Shown: positions 23,308-32,494, numbered from the stretch's first letter. The stretch is DNA of 34,095 nt from PALSA-1006 sp037140475 (GCA_037140475.1 JBAXEJ010000024.1:1-34095), one strand, 5' to 3'. Numbers and translations are program-made. Notes: generated by a model not told the origin, from the sequence alone.

Positions 23308-25206
23308 ATGTTCGATTTTGTTCAGGAGAAGAAACGGTTAGTGCAAATTGTATTGGCGCTAATTATTTTGCCATTTGCTTTTTGGGGAGTGGATTCATAC
23401 CAAAAATCTGGTGGCGGTGAGGCTCTTGCTTCGGTTAATGGTATCAAAATCAGCTCACAAGAATTTGAAACTGCTTTGCGTCAGCAGCAGCAAAAAATGC
23501 GTGAGATGGCGGGCCCTGCTTTTGACCAATCTATCTTTGATAAGCCAGAAATTAAGCACTCTATTCTAGAAGGCTTAGTGACGATGCATTTGATGCAATC
23601 CCAAGCGCATAAAACCGGTTTAGTTGTTAGTGATGAGCAGTTAGCCAGCGTTATCCTTGGCATCGGCGCTTTTCAGACTGATGGTAAGTTTGATAAGGAT
23701 AAATTCAAGGTTGAGGTGGCGTCAAACAACATGGATCCATTGACGTTTGAGGCTCGCCTACGCCAAGATTTAACTGCTCGTCAATTGACCGATGCATATA
23801 CTCAAAACGGCTACGCATCGCAATCTGCGGTTGATAACCTCATTCGCTTAAACGAACAGCAGCGAGTAGTAGCGACTGTGAATTTTAGTGCAGAAAATTT
23901 TATATCGAAAGTTAAAATATCTGACGTTGCAGTTGATGAGTACTATAAAAATAATCAACGTGAGTTTCAAACATCTGAGCGCGTAAAAGTTGAGTATGTC
24001 ACATTCTCCGCAGATTCTCTTTCATCGCATGTTTCAGTAGCTGAGGCAGAAATTAAAAAATACTTTGAAGAGCATGTTGCCGAGTTTGCAACGCAGGAAC
24101 AGCGTCAAGCAGCACATATTTTGATTGCTGCGCCGGCAACGGCTTCATCTGATGAAAAAGCGGTCGCAAAAACCAAGGCTGAACAGATTTTGCAACAGGT
24201 TAAAAAAGCGCCTACGAATTTTGCAGCCCTAGCGAAACAGTATTCTCAAGATCCTGGCTCGGCCGCCAACGGCGGGGATTTGGGTCTGTTTGGGCGAGGT
24301 ATGTTGGTCAAGCCGTTTGAGGACGCCGCTTATTCTCTCAAAGTTGGGGAGATTAGTGGTTTGGTGCAGTCAAACTTTGGTTTCCACATTATCAAATTGA
24401 GCGCTATTAAATCTGCAAAAGGCCAATCTTTGGACGAGGTTAAAGAGATCATAACGCAACGCATCAAAGCGCAAAAAGCGAGTGACCAATTTGCCGAACT
24501 TGCAGAAAAATTCGGCAATACTGTTTATGAACAGAGTGATAGCCTGAAGCCTGCTGCTGAATTGGTTAAAGCAACGGTGCAGCCTGCAGTGTGGTTAACC
24601 AAAGGACAAGCGCCGTCAGGTATCTGGACGGAGAAAGCATTGCAGACGGCATTTTCAGAGGATGCGATCAAAAATAAGCGCAATACATCTCCTGTCGAAA
24701 TTGCCCCCAATACTTTGTTGGCGGCAAGAGCGGTTGAGTATCAAGCTGCCAGCGTGCGTACTTTGCAAGAAGTTTCGGCGGCTATTCGCAATCAACTAGA
24801 ACGTAAGCAAGCGTTTGAATTGGTCGAAAAGCATGGATCAGAACTCTTGGATCGTCTGCAAAAGGGCGAAAAAGTGGACGTTTCATGGTCAGCGACCAAG
24901 AGTATCTCGCGAGAGGCTTCTTCCGTTCAACGTGCAGGTGTTGAGTTGGAATTGGCGAAGCAGGTATTTAAAGCAAGTCCAGGCAAGTTGCCTGCATATG
25001 TGGGGGTGAAATCCGCTCAGGGCTATATGTTGGCAAGGGTTGATGCAGTGACTGAAATTGCGTCGATTGATGAAGCTAAACGTAGTCGCTATATGCAGCA
25101 AATTGCACAAATAACCGGTGAAGCCTTGCTCTCTGCTTATTTGCAAGAAGCTAAGAAAAACGCTGACATAAGCATCAAAGCATTTGCACCAGAAGAGAAA
25201 AAATAA
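23308..25206 (+). CDS. ppiD: Peptidylprolyl isomerase PpiD (periplasmic chaperone)
   Basis: PpiD is anchored in the inner membrane and helps proteins fold as they leave the Sec translocon. The 632-residue product has a cytoplasmic stub (MFDFVQEKKRLVQ) and a single membrane helix (about residues 13-30). A SurA_N-like region (about 40-180) follows, then a parvulin domain (about 265-370) with RQAAHILIAAPA, QYSQDPGSAANGGDLGLFGRG and GFHIIKL. A long C-terminal chaperone region follows. The frame is open from 23227, but that start lies before a terminator, and family proteins begin MFDF, so ATG 23308 is chosen. The gene ends just before its own terminator. Confidence 0.93.
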   Translation: MFDFVQEKKRLVQIVLALIILPFAFWGVDSYQKSGGGEALASVNGIKISSQEFETALRQQQQKMREMAGPAFDQSIFDKPEIKHSILEGLVTMHLMQSQAHKTGLVVSDEQLASVILGIGAFQTDGKFDKDKFKVEVASNNMDPLTFEARLRQDLTARQLTDAYTQNGYASQSAVDNLIRLNEQQRVVATVNFSAENFISKVKISDVAVDEYYKNNQREFQTSERVKVEYVTFSADSLSSHVSVAEAEIKKYFEEHVAEFATQEQRQAAHILIAAPATASSDEKAVAKTKAEQILQQVKKAPTNFAALAKQYSQDPGSAANGGDLGLFGRGMLVKPFEDAAYSLKVGEISGLVQSNFGFHIIKLSAIKSAKGQSLDEVKEIITQRIKAQKASDQFAELAEKFGNTVYEQSDSLKPAAELVKATVQPAVWLTKGQAPSGIWTEKALQTAFSEDAIKNKRNTSPVEIAPNTLLAARAVEYQAASVRTLQEVSAAIRNQLERKQAFELVEKHGSELLDRLQKGEKVDVSWSATKSISREASSVQRAGVELELAKQVFKASPGKLPAYVGVKSAQGYMLARVDAVTEIASIDEAKRSRYMQQIAQITGEALLSAYLQEAKKNADISIKAFAPEEKK

Positions 25207-25223
25207 AGTGGTTTTAGGTCATT

Positions 25224-25253
25224 AAAACACCGCTCTTGAAGCGGTGTTTTTTA
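25224..25253 (+). terminator. Rho-independent terminator of ppiD
   Basis: AAAACACCGCT and AGCGGTGTTTT form an 11-base-pair stem with loop CTTGA, followed by TTTA. Confidence 0.9.
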
Positions 25254-25298
25254 TCGCATACATGGCTTGCTGTATACGGCGCTACTTCAGCCTTCGTA

Positions 25299-25304
25299 TA
25301 TAAT
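25299..25304 (+). promoter_or_regulatory. Probable -10 of the ccm operon
   Basis: A perfect TATAAT lies about 37 bases before the ccmA ATG. No good -35 is present at 16-18 bases, so the promoter may need an activator. This is the only promoter-like site between the ppiD terminator and ccmA. Confidence 0.4.
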
Positions 25305-25340
25305 TCGCGGCTATTTTGATTTGAATCGGATTTTTACCCC

Positions 25341-25955
25341 ATGCTGGAAGTAAGTAACCTTGCATGCTCACGTGGCGACCACTCCTTGTTTACTGGGCTG
25401 AATTTCTCGCTTGGCGCAGGCGAGTTGATGCAGGTGCAAGGTGAAAATGGTAGCGGCAAAACCAGCTTGTTGCGTACCCTGTGTGGCTTCATGCAACCTG
25501 TCGCCGGCGAAATACGCTGGAGAGGTGAAAGCGTCAAAGAATTAGCCGAAGCGTATTTTTCCGAGATGATTTACCTCGGTCATCACAACGCCATTAAAGA
25601 TGAATTGAACGCGTTAGAAAACCTACAGATCAGCACAGGTCTAGCAGGTTGCGAAGTGGATGATAAAGAGTCGTTGGCCGCTTTGCGCCGCATGGGACTA
25701 CGCCGTCGCGAGCATTTGCCAGTGAAAGTGCTATCACAGGGCCAGCGCCGGCGCGTTGCTTTGAGTCGTTTGCTCATTGGTAATGTTCCTTTGTGGATTT
25801 TGGATGAGCCATTGACCGCGCTAGATGTGGGGGCTGTCGATTTAATGCAGGAACTTATTGGCGAACACTTGTCGAAGGGGGGCATGGTTATTTTTACCAC
25901 TCATCAACCTTTGCAAGTGGCAGGTGTTACAACCAAGCAATTGATGCTGTCATGA
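25341..25955 (+). CDS. ccmA: Haem exporter ATP-binding protein CcmA
   Basis: CcmA is the ATPase of the CcmABCD complex that releases holo-CcmE during System I cytochrome c maturation. The 204-residue product is a single ABC domain with Walker A GENGSGKT (34-41), signature LSQGQRRR (131-138) and Walker B WILDEP (152-157). The gene begins the ccm operon and overlaps ccmB in an ATGA. Confidence 0.97.
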   Translation: MLEVSNLACSRGDHSLFTGLNFSLGAGELMQVQGENGSGKTSLLRTLCGFMQPVAGEIRWRGESVKELAEAYFSEMIYLGHHNAIKDELNALENLQISTGLAGCEVDDKESLAALRRMGLRRREHLPVKVLSQGQRRRVALSRLLIGNVPLWILDEPLTALDVGAVDLMQELIGEHLSKGGMVIFTTHQPLQVAGVTTKQLMLS

Positions 25956-26635
25956 ACAAATTATCTTTGCTTGGATTGCTGGTAACCATCATTCGACGAG
26001 ATTTGTTACTAGCGATGCGTCGGCGATCTGATGTGTTGACCACATTGATATTTTTCGTGATGGTGGTGAGTTTGTTTCCACTCGGTGTTGGGCCTGAGTT
26101 GGATATGTTGCGCAAAATGGCTGGTGGTATTGTATGGGTTGCTGCGCTGTTGTCATCGATGTTGTCGCTGGGGCGAATGTTTTCGGCAGACTATTTGGAT
26201 GGCACCTTAGAGCAGATGCTGTTAGCGCCGCAGTCGTTATCGGTATTGGTATTAGGCAAAATTTTGGCGCACTGGATGTTGTCTGGTTTGCCCTTAGTGC
26301 TAATTGCACCCGTGCTGGGGCTACAATTTGACATGTCCCCAGATGCCTTACTCGTAATGGTGTTGATGTTGTTGTTAGGTACACCCATACTCAGCATGAT
26401 TGGTGCGATTGGCGCAGCGCTCACCTTAGGTTTGCGGGGAGGTGGCGTTTTGGTTTCTTTGTTGGTGTTGCCCTTGTGCATTCCAGTATTGATTTTTGGA
26501 GCAGGGGCAATTGAGGCGGTGAACACTGGCATGACGATTGTGCCGCATGCGTCTTTATTAGGCGCAATGTTGCTTGTAGCATTAGCTTTTACGCCTTGGG
26601 TTACGGCTCAAGCTTTGCGTATTTCAATGGAGTGA
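25952..26635 (+). CDS. ccmB: Haem exporter membrane protein CcmB
   Basis: CcmB is the membrane partner of CcmA. The 227-residue product has about six membrane helices. Family features are RRDLLLAMRRRSDVLTTLIF near the N-terminus, the FSADYLDGTLEQMLLAPQSL loop, and LILPL-like segments near the end (SLLVLPLCIPVLIFGAGA). Translation is coupled to ccmA (ATGA), and ccmC starts three bases after its stop. Confidence 0.96.
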   Translation: MNKLSLLGLLVTIIRRDLLLAMRRRSDVLTTLIFFVMVVSLFPLGVGPELDMLRKMAGGIVWVAALLSSMLSLGRMFSADYLDGTLEQMLLAPQSLSVLVLGKILAHWMLSGLPLVLIAPVLGLQFDMSPDALLVMVLMLLLGTPILSMIGAIGAALTLGLRGGGVLVSLLVLPLCIPVLIFGAGAIEAVNTGMTIVPHASLLGAMLLVALAFTPWVTAQALRISME

Positions 26636-26638
26636 GAT

Positions 26639-27376
26639 TTGTCGATTAACTGGTTTAAATATTCCGCACCCTCAACTTTCTATCACTTGGCAGGCAAGTT
26701 GATTCCTTGGTTTGCAGTACCTGCCGCATTTTTGTTCGTGGTGGGCTTGTATATTGGCTTCTTCGTTGCCCCGCCGGATGCAGTGCAAAGCGAAGCCTAC
26801 CGCATCATTTTTATTCATGTGCCCGCCTCCATATTGTCGATGTTTATTTACCTCCTTATGGCGGGCTATGCTGCACTGGGATTGATTTTTAATACCCGCC
26901 TGTCTTCTATGATGGCAACGTCCTTAGCGCCAACAGGAGCATTGTTTGCTTTTATCTCACTGTGGACCGGTGCGTTGTGGGGTAAACCAATGTGGGGTGC
27001 ATGGTGGGTTTGGGATGCCCGCCTGACCTCTGAACTCATTTTGTTATTTTTGTATTTGGGTTTCATTGCCTTGCAAGCTTCAATTGATGACCCTCGTCGC
27101 GCTGATCGCGCGGGTGCGCTGTTGGCTATTGTTGGTTCAGTGAACGTGCCGATTATTTATTTCTCGGTCAAGTGGTGGAACACCTTGCATCAAGGCTCGA
27201 CCATCAAATTCACTGGCACTAGCATGCACATCGCCATGCAGCAAGCCATGTTCATCACGTTAGCGGCCTGTTGGCTGTATGTCATCGCGGTGAGCTTGGC
27301 TCGCGTTCGTAGCATTATTTTGGAACGGGAACGCGCGACGCAATGGGTGAGCGAGTTGCAGGAGGTGCGATCATGA
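26639..27376 (+). CDS. ccmC: Haem handling protein CcmC
   Basis: CcmC binds haem in the membrane and hands it to CcmE. The 245-residue, six-helix product carries the WWD-type motif (WGAWWVWDARLTSELILL) with flanking histidines, including IIFIHVPASILSMF upstream and SMHIAMQQAMF downstream. The start is TTG at 26639, with GGAGTGAG shortly upstream; no ATG at a sensible position precedes the conserved N-terminus. The stop overlaps a 33-codon frame rather than ccmD directly. Confidence 0.96.
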   Translation: MSINWFKYSAPSTFYHLAGKLIPWFAVPAAFLFVVGLYIGFFVAPPDAVQSEAYRIIFIHVPASILSMFIYLLMAGYAALGLIFNTRLSSMMATSLAPTGALFAFISLWTGALWGKPMWGAWWVWDARLTSELILLFLYLGFIALQASIDDPRRADRAGALLAIVGSVNVPIIYFSVKWWNTLHQGSTIKFTGTSMHIAMQQAMFITLAACWLYVIAVSLARVRSIILERERATQWVSELQEVRS

Positions 27377-27474
27377 CACGGTGCGCGAAAGCGGAGGGCG
27401 CGGGAATGAGCGCGTCGAACCTCCGTCGCCAAACGATGGATTTCACTAGGAACGTTTCGGGGGTGAAGTCATGA
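27373..27474 (+). CDS. Small 33-residue frame between ccmC and ccmD
   Basis: An ATG frame of 33 codons begins in an ATGA overlap with the ccmC stop and ends in another ATGA overlap with the ccmD start. The product would be basic, without a membrane segment or known motif. The DNA is richer in G and C than its neighbours and contains the inverted repeats CGGAGG/CCTCCG and AAACG/CGTTT. It may be a coupled small protein, a translational bridge that carries ribosomes from ccmC to ccmD, or a small inserted repeat that happens to keep the frame open. No function is proposed. Confidence 0.35.
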   Translation: MTRCAKAEGAGMSASNLRRQTMDFTRNVSGVKS

Positions 27475-27638
27475 ACTGGTACGAATTTTTTGCTATGAAT
27501 GGCTATGGCTTCTTTGTTTGGGGTTCTTACGGCGTGGCTGTGCTGATATTCCTGATTGAAATAGCACTGGTTCGCCATAAAAGAAAGATTACATTACAGC
27601 AGTTACGCTTGATGCGTGACGCAGGAGAAGAAGAATGA
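27471..27638 (+). CDS. ccmD: Haem exporter accessory protein CcmD
   Basis: CcmD is a small membrane protein needed to release holo-CcmE from CcmABC. The frame encodes 55 residues. It has an aromatic N-terminus (MNWYEFFAMNGYGFFVWGSY), one membrane helix (about 17-34), and a basic cytoplasmic end (VRHKRK, then LQQLRLMRDAGEEE), which is the family layout. It has a GGGGGTG ribosome binding site shortly upstream and overlaps ccmE in an ATGA. It is easily missed because of its size. Confidence 0.92.
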   Translation: MNWYEFFAMNGYGFFVWGSYGVAVLIFLIEIALVRHKRKITLQQLRLMRDAGEEE

Positions 27639-28096
27639 CACCGCGTAAAAAACGATTAATGTTTATTTTGTTTGGCGTAGCACTATTGGGTGGCGCGGTT
27701 GGCTTGGTGTTGTTTGCCTTGAAAGATAATGTCAGCTTGTATTTCACACCAACGCAAGTATTCAATAAAGAAGCCCCACAAGGCCGTAGCTTCCGTATTG
27801 GTGGTCTAGTGGAAGAGGGCAGTGTCGTGCGAGCCAAAGACGGGTTGACCGTCCATTTCAAAATTACCGACACTTCAAAAGAGATGGAAGTGGTTTACAA
27901 AGGCATCCTGCCTGATCTTTTTAAAGAAGGTAAAGGTGTAGTTGCTCAGGGTAAGCTGCAAGAAGGCAATGTGTTTTACGCTGATGAAGTGCTGGCAAAA
28001 CACGACGAGAACTATATGCCGCCTGAAGCTAAAGATGCTTTGGATAAAGCACAGAAAAATAATGCAGCAGCTTCCGCTGTGACTCCTACTAAATAA
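27635..28096 (+). CDS. ccmE: Cytochrome c maturation haem chaperone CcmE
   Basis: CcmE carries haem covalently in the periplasm on its way to apocytochrome c. The 153-residue product has an N-terminal membrane anchor (about residues 8-29) after basic residues, a beta-barrel OB-fold with RIGGLVEEGSVVR and YKGILPDLFKEGKGVVAQG, and the haem-binding motif LAKHDENYMPP with His123 and Tyr127. The last residues are a flexible tail. Confidence 0.97.
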   Translation: MTPRKKRLMFILFGVALLGGAVGLVLFALKDNVSLYFTPTQVFNKEAPQGRSFRIGGLVEEGSVVRAKDGLTVHFKITDTSKEMEVVYKGILPDLFKEGKGVVAQGKLQEGNVFYADEVLAKHDENYMPPEAKDALDKAQKNNAAASAVTPTK

Positions 28097-28108
28097 TCGG
28101 ATTTCCCC

Positions 28109-30112
28109 ATGATTTCTCAAACTATGATTCCTGAACTTGGAAATTTTGCGCTGATCGTTGCGTTGTTTCTTGCGCTGATTCAAGGCGGACTCCCAATCTA
28201 TGGCGCGGCTCGCAGTAACTCTGTGTTAATGGGAGTTGCCAGACCACTAGCGTTTGGGCAATTTGTATTTATTACCTTTGCTTTTGTGTGCTTACTGATC
28301 TCTTTCATCAACAATGATTTCTCGGTGTTGTACGTGGCACAACATTCAAACTCGCAATTGCCGATTGAGTATCGCATCGCGGCCTTGTGGGGCGGCCATG
28401 AGGGTTCGTTATTGTTGTGGGCTTTTTTATTGGCATTGTGGAGCATCGCCGTCGCGTCATTCAGCAAGCACCTTCCACAAGAAATGGTGGCTCGCGTCAT
28501 TGGCGTGATGGGTCTAATCTCGGTTGGTTTCCTATTGTTTATGCTGTTTACCTCCAACCCATTTGATCGCTTGTTCCCCGCTGCGATGGATGGTCGCGAT
28601 TTAAATCCTTTATTGCAAGATCCTGGTCTCGTGATTCATCCGCCGATGCTTTATATGGGTTATGTGGGTTTTTCTGTCGCGTTTGCTTTCGCTATCTCTG
28701 CTTTGTTGGGTGGTCAGCTTGATTCAACCTGGGCACGCTGGTCGCGTCCGTGGACGACGATTGCTTGGGTATTTATGACCTTTGGTATCGCTTTGGGTAG
28801 TTGGTGGGCCTATTACGAACTGGGTTGGGGCGGCTGGTGGTTTTGGGACCCTGTTGAAAATGCTTCCTTCATGCCTTGGTTGGTGGGTACCGCGCTCATT
28901 CACTCGCTCGCTGTCACAGAAAAACGTGGCGCATTTAAAAGCTGGACCGTGTTGCTGGCGATTGCCGCTTTCTCACTGAGCCTGTTGGGCACCTTCCTCG
29001 TCCGCTCTGGTGTGTTGACTTCGGTGCATGCTTTTGCGACCGATCCAAAGCGCGGTGTTTTTATTCTGTCCTTCCTCGTCATCGTAATTGGCGCATCCTT
29101 GTTGTTGTTCGCATGGCGTGCGCCGAAAATTGGTTTGGGTGGCAAGTTTGACATTATCTCGAGAGAGTCGATGTTGCTCACCAACAACGTGCTGTTATCA
29201 GTAGCCTCAGCTTCGGTATTCCTCGGCACGCTCTATCCTTTGTTTATGGATGCGCTAGGTTTCGGCAAGCTATCTGTTGGCCCTCCCTATTTCAACACAG
29301 TGTTTGTGCCATTGATGGCGCTGTTGATTGTCATGATGGGTTTAGGCCCTGTCGCTCGTTGGAAGCAAGCGAGCTTGTCCGATATTTGGGCTCGCGTGCG
29401 CTGGGCATTCGTTGTGAGCCTAACTCTCGCACTCTTGCTACCGCTTGCATTGGGTACTTGGACACCGTTAATAGCGCTTGGATTCATGTTGGCTTTCTGG
29501 GTAATCACGACCGGCGCGCTCGATTTGCATAAACGCTTAGGCAATGAGGGCAGCCTGATGCACAGACTTAAAAAACAATCGCTCAGCTATTACGGTATGC
29601 AGCTCGCTCACTTAGGTATCGCGGTCTTCGTGATCGGCGTAACGATGGTTAAAGGCTACGAAACTGAGCGTGATGTGCGTATGGAAGTAGGCGACACGGT
29701 TGAGGCAGGAGGTTATGTCTTCCGCTTTGATGGGGTGACAGATATTGAAGGACCTAACTATCACGCTGCTCGCGGGCATGTTGTGATTAAGAAGAATGAC
29801 CGTATCGTGAACGAGCTCTTCCCGGAAAAACGTAATTACAACGCCTCGGGAATGCCGATGACCGAAGCGGCGATTGAACCAGGTTTATTTGGCGATTTGT
29901 ATGTTTCCTTGGGTGAACCGATCCCTGATAGCAATGGTGCTTGGGCTGTGCGCGTTTACGTAAAACCGTTCGTTGATTGGATTTGGGCTGGTTGCGTGTT
30001 GATGGCATTAGGCGGAATTTTCGCAATTAGTGATCGTCGTTACCGAATTCACGCGAAAAAAAATAAGGATGCGCTCGAGCCAGAAGCTGCCGTAAAGGAG
30101 AAAACAGCATGA
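28109..30112 (+). CDS. ccmF: Cytochrome c haem lyase subunit CcmF
   Basis: CcmF, with CcmH and CcmI, attaches haem to the CXXCH motifs of apocytochromes c in the periplasm. The 667-residue polytopic product has the tryptophan-rich WWD motif (LGWGGWWFWDPVENASFMPW, near residues 232-252). Conserved histidines lie at LWGGHEGSLLLWAF and VIHPPMLYMGY upstream and in the TSVHAFATDPKRG loop downstream. The C-terminal periplasmic domain precedes a last helix. It starts 12 bases after ccmE and overlaps ccmG (ATGA). Confidence 0.98.
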   Translation: MISQTMIPELGNFALIVALFLALIQGGLPIYGAARSNSVLMGVARPLAFGQFVFITFAFVCLLISFINNDFSVLYVAQHSNSQLPIEYRIAALWGGHEGSLLLWAFLLALWSIAVASFSKHLPQEMVARVIGVMGLISVGFLLFMLFTSNPFDRLFPAAMDGRDLNPLLQDPGLVIHPPMLYMGYVGFSVAFAFAISALLGGQLDSTWARWSRPWTTIAWVFMTFGIALGSWWAYYELGWGGWWFWDPVENASFMPWLVGTALIHSLAVTEKRGAFKSWTVLLAIAAFSLSLLGTFLVRSGVLTSVHAFATDPKRGVFILSFLVIVIGASLLLFAWRAPKIGLGGKFDIISRESMLLTNNVLLSVASASVFLGTLYPLFMDALGFGKLSVGPPYFNTVFVPLMALLIVMMGLGPVARWKQASLSDIWARVRWAFVVSLTLALLLPLALGTWTPLIALGFMLAFWVITTGALDLHKRLGNEGSLMHRLKKQSLSYYGMQLAHLGIAVFVIGVTMVKGYETERDVRMEVGDTVEAGGYVFRFDGVTDIEGPNYHAARGHVVIKKNDRIVNELFPEKRNYNASGMPMTEAAIEPGLFGDLYVSLGEPIPDSNGAWAVRVYVKPFVDWIWAGCVLMALGGIFAISDRRYRIHAKKNKDALEPEAAVKEKTA

Positions 30113-30639
30113 ATCGTTTTATTTGGCCGTTTGTTATTTTTGTAGTGTTGGCAGGCTTTCTATATGTCGGACTCAATCTTGATCCACGCGAAGTCCCTTC
30201 ACCTTTAGTCGGCAAGCCTGCTCCCACTTTCACCTTACCGCAGCTGGCTGAACCAACTAAACAGTTTTCACCTGCCGATATGAAAGGCAAAGTGTGGTTA
30301 CTCAACGTTTGGGCTTCATGGTGTGTTTCTTGTCGTGAAGAGCATCCCGTACTTCTTGATTTATCTCGCCAAAACATCGTGCCAATTTATGGTCTCGATT
30401 ACAAAGATAAAAGGGCTGATGCGCTGACAACCTTGCGCGAGGGCGGTAATCCCTATGTGCTGAGCGTCTCAGACATAGAGGGCCGTATCGGCATTGCTTA
30501 CGGAGTGTATGGCGTGCCAGAAACTTACGTGATCGATAAGCAGGGCGTCATTCAATACAAACAGATTGGCCCAGTGACACCACAAAACCTGCGCGAAAAA
30601 ATCTTGCCGCTGGTGGCCGAGTTGGAGAAAAAACCATGA
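30109..30639 (+). CDS. ccmG: Thiol:disulfide interchange protein CcmG/DsbE
   Basis: This periplasmic thioredoxin-like reductant keeps apocytochrome CXXCH cysteines, or CcmH, reduced. The 176-residue product has an N-terminal membrane anchor (about 6-22), the active site WASWCVSC (Cys72, Cys75), and the GVPETYVIDKQG cis-proline loop. It sits in the standard order between ccmF and ccmH, with ATGA overlaps at both ends. Confidence 0.97.
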   Translation: MNRFIWPFVIFVVLAGFLYVGLNLDPREVPSPLVGKPAPTFTLPQLAEPTKQFSPADMKGKVWLLNVWASWCVSCREEHPVLLDLSRQNIVPIYGLDYKDKRADALTTLREGGNPYVLSVSDIEGRIGIAYGVYGVPETYVIDKQGVIQYKQIGPVTPQNLREKILPLVAELEKKP

Positions 30640-31106
30640 TGCGCTCCCTGTTGGTTTTATTATTTTGTTTGATACCCACTTTCGCTAGTGCCGGCGAAGC
30701 CAAAGATATGGCTGCCGACCCTGTGTTAGAAAAACGTATGATTGGTTTGGCAGAAAAATTGCGTTGTCTTGTTTGCCAAAATGAATCGCTCGCAAGCTCT
30801 CATGCTGAACTTGCTGAAGATCTGCGACGTGAAGTACGTGAACAGATGAACAAAGGTTTGACGGATCAAGAAATCATTGATTATCTAGTGTCACGTTACG
30901 GCGATTTTGTGCTGTATCAACCGCCGGTTAAGTCATATACATTGCTACTTTGGTTTGGCCCGTTTGCATTGCTATTAGTAGCAGGTGGCGCGTTGTTTCT
31001 GCAACTCCGAAAACGTCGTCAAGCGGTGCCCGAAATTGCCCTTTCTGCTGAAGCACAACAACGCGCGAATACCTTACTCAATAACGATAAAGAAAATAAA
31101 GCATGA
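30636..31106 (+). CDS. ccmH: Cytochrome c-type biogenesis protein CcmH
   Basis: CcmH is a membrane-anchored periplasmic thiol protein of the haem ligation complex. The 156-residue product has a signal peptide (about 1-19, cleavage plausible after ASA). The RCLVCQNESLA motif (Cys44, Cys47) lies in a three-helix domain, followed by LVSRYGDFVLYQPP and one membrane helix (about 105-125). Two ATGs at 30636 and 30639 are adjacent; the first gives the ATGA overlap. The TPR part is a separate gene, ccmI. Confidence 0.97.
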   Translation: MMRSLLVLLFCLIPTFASAGEAKDMAADPVLEKRMIGLAEKLRCLVCQNESLASSHAELAEDLRREVREQMNKGLTDQEIIDYLVSRYGDFVLYQPPVKSYTLLLWFGPFALLLVAGGALFLQLRKRRQAVPEIALSAEAQQRANTLLNNDKENKA

Positions 31107-32359
31107 CAATATTTTGGATAATCAGCGCGCTACTCATTGTTGTAGCCATATTGTTTGTGGTGCTGCCATTGTGGCGTGGAGGACATAAGAGCAATGCCGT
31201 CGCGCGAGATGCGGCTAACCTCGAAATTTTCCGCGACCAAATCGCCGAGATGGATTTGGATCTCAGTAACGGATTGTTAACACCTGAGCTGCATGAACAG
31301 GGCAAGCGCGAGTTGCAGTCACGATTATTAGATGAGGTTAAGGAAGAACAAACTGAAACAGCTTTACATAACCCATTTAAAAAATTGGCTATCGCTCTTG
31401 CTGTTGTTTTGCCATTGGCGATGGTTGGGCTTTATCTAAAAATTGGTAATCTTAACGCCTTCGCGCCTGAGGCTGCGATGATGAATGCCAGCTTGCCAGC
31501 CAATACCAGCATGCCCGCATCAATCAAAACCTTAGAAGACAAGATTGCGCAAAATCCGGCAGATGGCGAATCGTTATTATTACTTGCGCGTGCCTATGGC
31601 GAAATGGAGCGTTATTCAGACTCAGTAAAACTTTATGAAAAGCTTACCGAATTTGTAAAAGATGAAGCGTGGATTTGGGCTGACTACGCGGACATGTTGG
31701 CAATGGTGCATGGTCAAAAACTCGCCGGTCCACCAACTAAACTGATTGAAAAGGCGCTTGCGCTTGATCCGAACCACCCCAAAGCGTTGGCTTTGGCAGG
31801 CTCGGCCGCGATGGAGAGCGGAGATTACCAAGCTGCGGTTCGTCATTGGGGGCACTTATTAAATGGCCTCCCTGCGGATAGTGAAGATGCCAAAATGATC
31901 GCTGGGGGTATCCAACAAGCTAAGCAATTTATGGCCCAAGCTAAAGGCGGAAAAGCGCCGATGATGGAGCAGAGCGCACCCGCGCAACAACCTAATCAAT
32001 CCGCCTCGGCGGGTAAAGAACGCATTACTGGAACAGTAACGTTGAGCCCCGCGCTTAAAGCGCAGACCAGCCCAACAGATACGGTGTTTGTGTTGGCACG
32101 TGCTGCGCAAGGCCCGAAAATGCCACTGGCGATTGTGCGTAAACAAGTGAAAGATTTGCCATTGGAATTTAGTTTGGATGACAGCATGGCAATGGCACCG
32201 CAGATGAAACTATCCAATTTTGATGAGGTGGTGGTTGTGGCTCGTATCTCCAAATCAGGAAATGCCATGTCTGAACCGGGGGATTTACAAGGAATGAGCA
32301 GTCCATTAAAGCCTGGCAAGAGCGGATTGAAAATTACTATTGACTCCGCAGTGAAATAG
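31103..32359 (+). CDS. ccmI: Cytochrome c-type biogenesis protein CcmI
   Basis: CcmI binds apocytochromes c and presents them to CcmF-CcmH. The 418-residue product has two membrane helices (about 3-22 and 92-111) separated by a cytoplasmic loop with coiled-coil character (IFRDQIAEMDLDLSNGLL). TPR-like repeats (about 150-275; ARAYGEMERYSDSVKLYEKL) follow, and a C-terminal periplasmic domain (TGTVTLSPALKAQTSPTDTV to the end) closes it. It is the last recognised ccm gene, with a terminator about 50 bases later. Confidence 0.95.
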   Translation: MTIFWIISALLIVVAILFVVLPLWRGGHKSNAVARDAANLEIFRDQIAEMDLDLSNGLLTPELHEQGKRELQSRLLDEVKEEQTETALHNPFKKLAIALAVVLPLAMVGLYLKIGNLNAFAPEAAMMNASLPANTSMPASIKTLEDKIAQNPADGESLLLLARAYGEMERYSDSVKLYEKLTEFVKDEAWIWADYADMLAMVHGQKLAGPPTKLIEKALALDPNHPKALALAGSAAMESGDYQAAVRHWGHLLNGLPADSEDAKMIAGGIQQAKQFMAQAKGGKAPMMEQSAPAQQPNQSASAGKERITGTVTLSPALKAQTSPTDTVFVLARAAQGPKMPLAIVRKQVKDLPLEFSLDDSMAMAPQMKLSNFDEVVVVARISKSGNAMSEPGDLQGMSSPLKPGKSGLKITIDSAVK

Positions 32360-32408
32360 AGCAAAAGCAATTTTATCGTTTAAAATAACTCAATAAAAAC
32401 AATATATT

Positions 32409-32446
32409 AAATAGGGATGGCTTGCATAGCATTCCTATTTATTTTA
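32409..32446 (+). terminator. Terminator behind the ccm operon
   Basis: AAATAGGGATG and CATTCCTATTT pair over 11 positions (one G-T) around a ten-base loop and are followed by ATTTTA. The T run is short, so efficiency is uncertain. Confidence 0.6.
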
Positions 32447-32465
32447 GTGCTCTAAAAAGCCATCA

Positions 32466-32494
32466 TTGAAATAGCCTAGTTTTTCACCTTTATT
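32466..32494 (+). promoter_or_regulatory. Possible promoter of the coiled-coil gene
   Basis: TTGAAA and TTTATT are separated by 17 bases (about four matches each to the consensus hexamers). It lies between the ccm terminator and the next gene, leaving a leader of about 70 bases. Confidence 0.3.
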
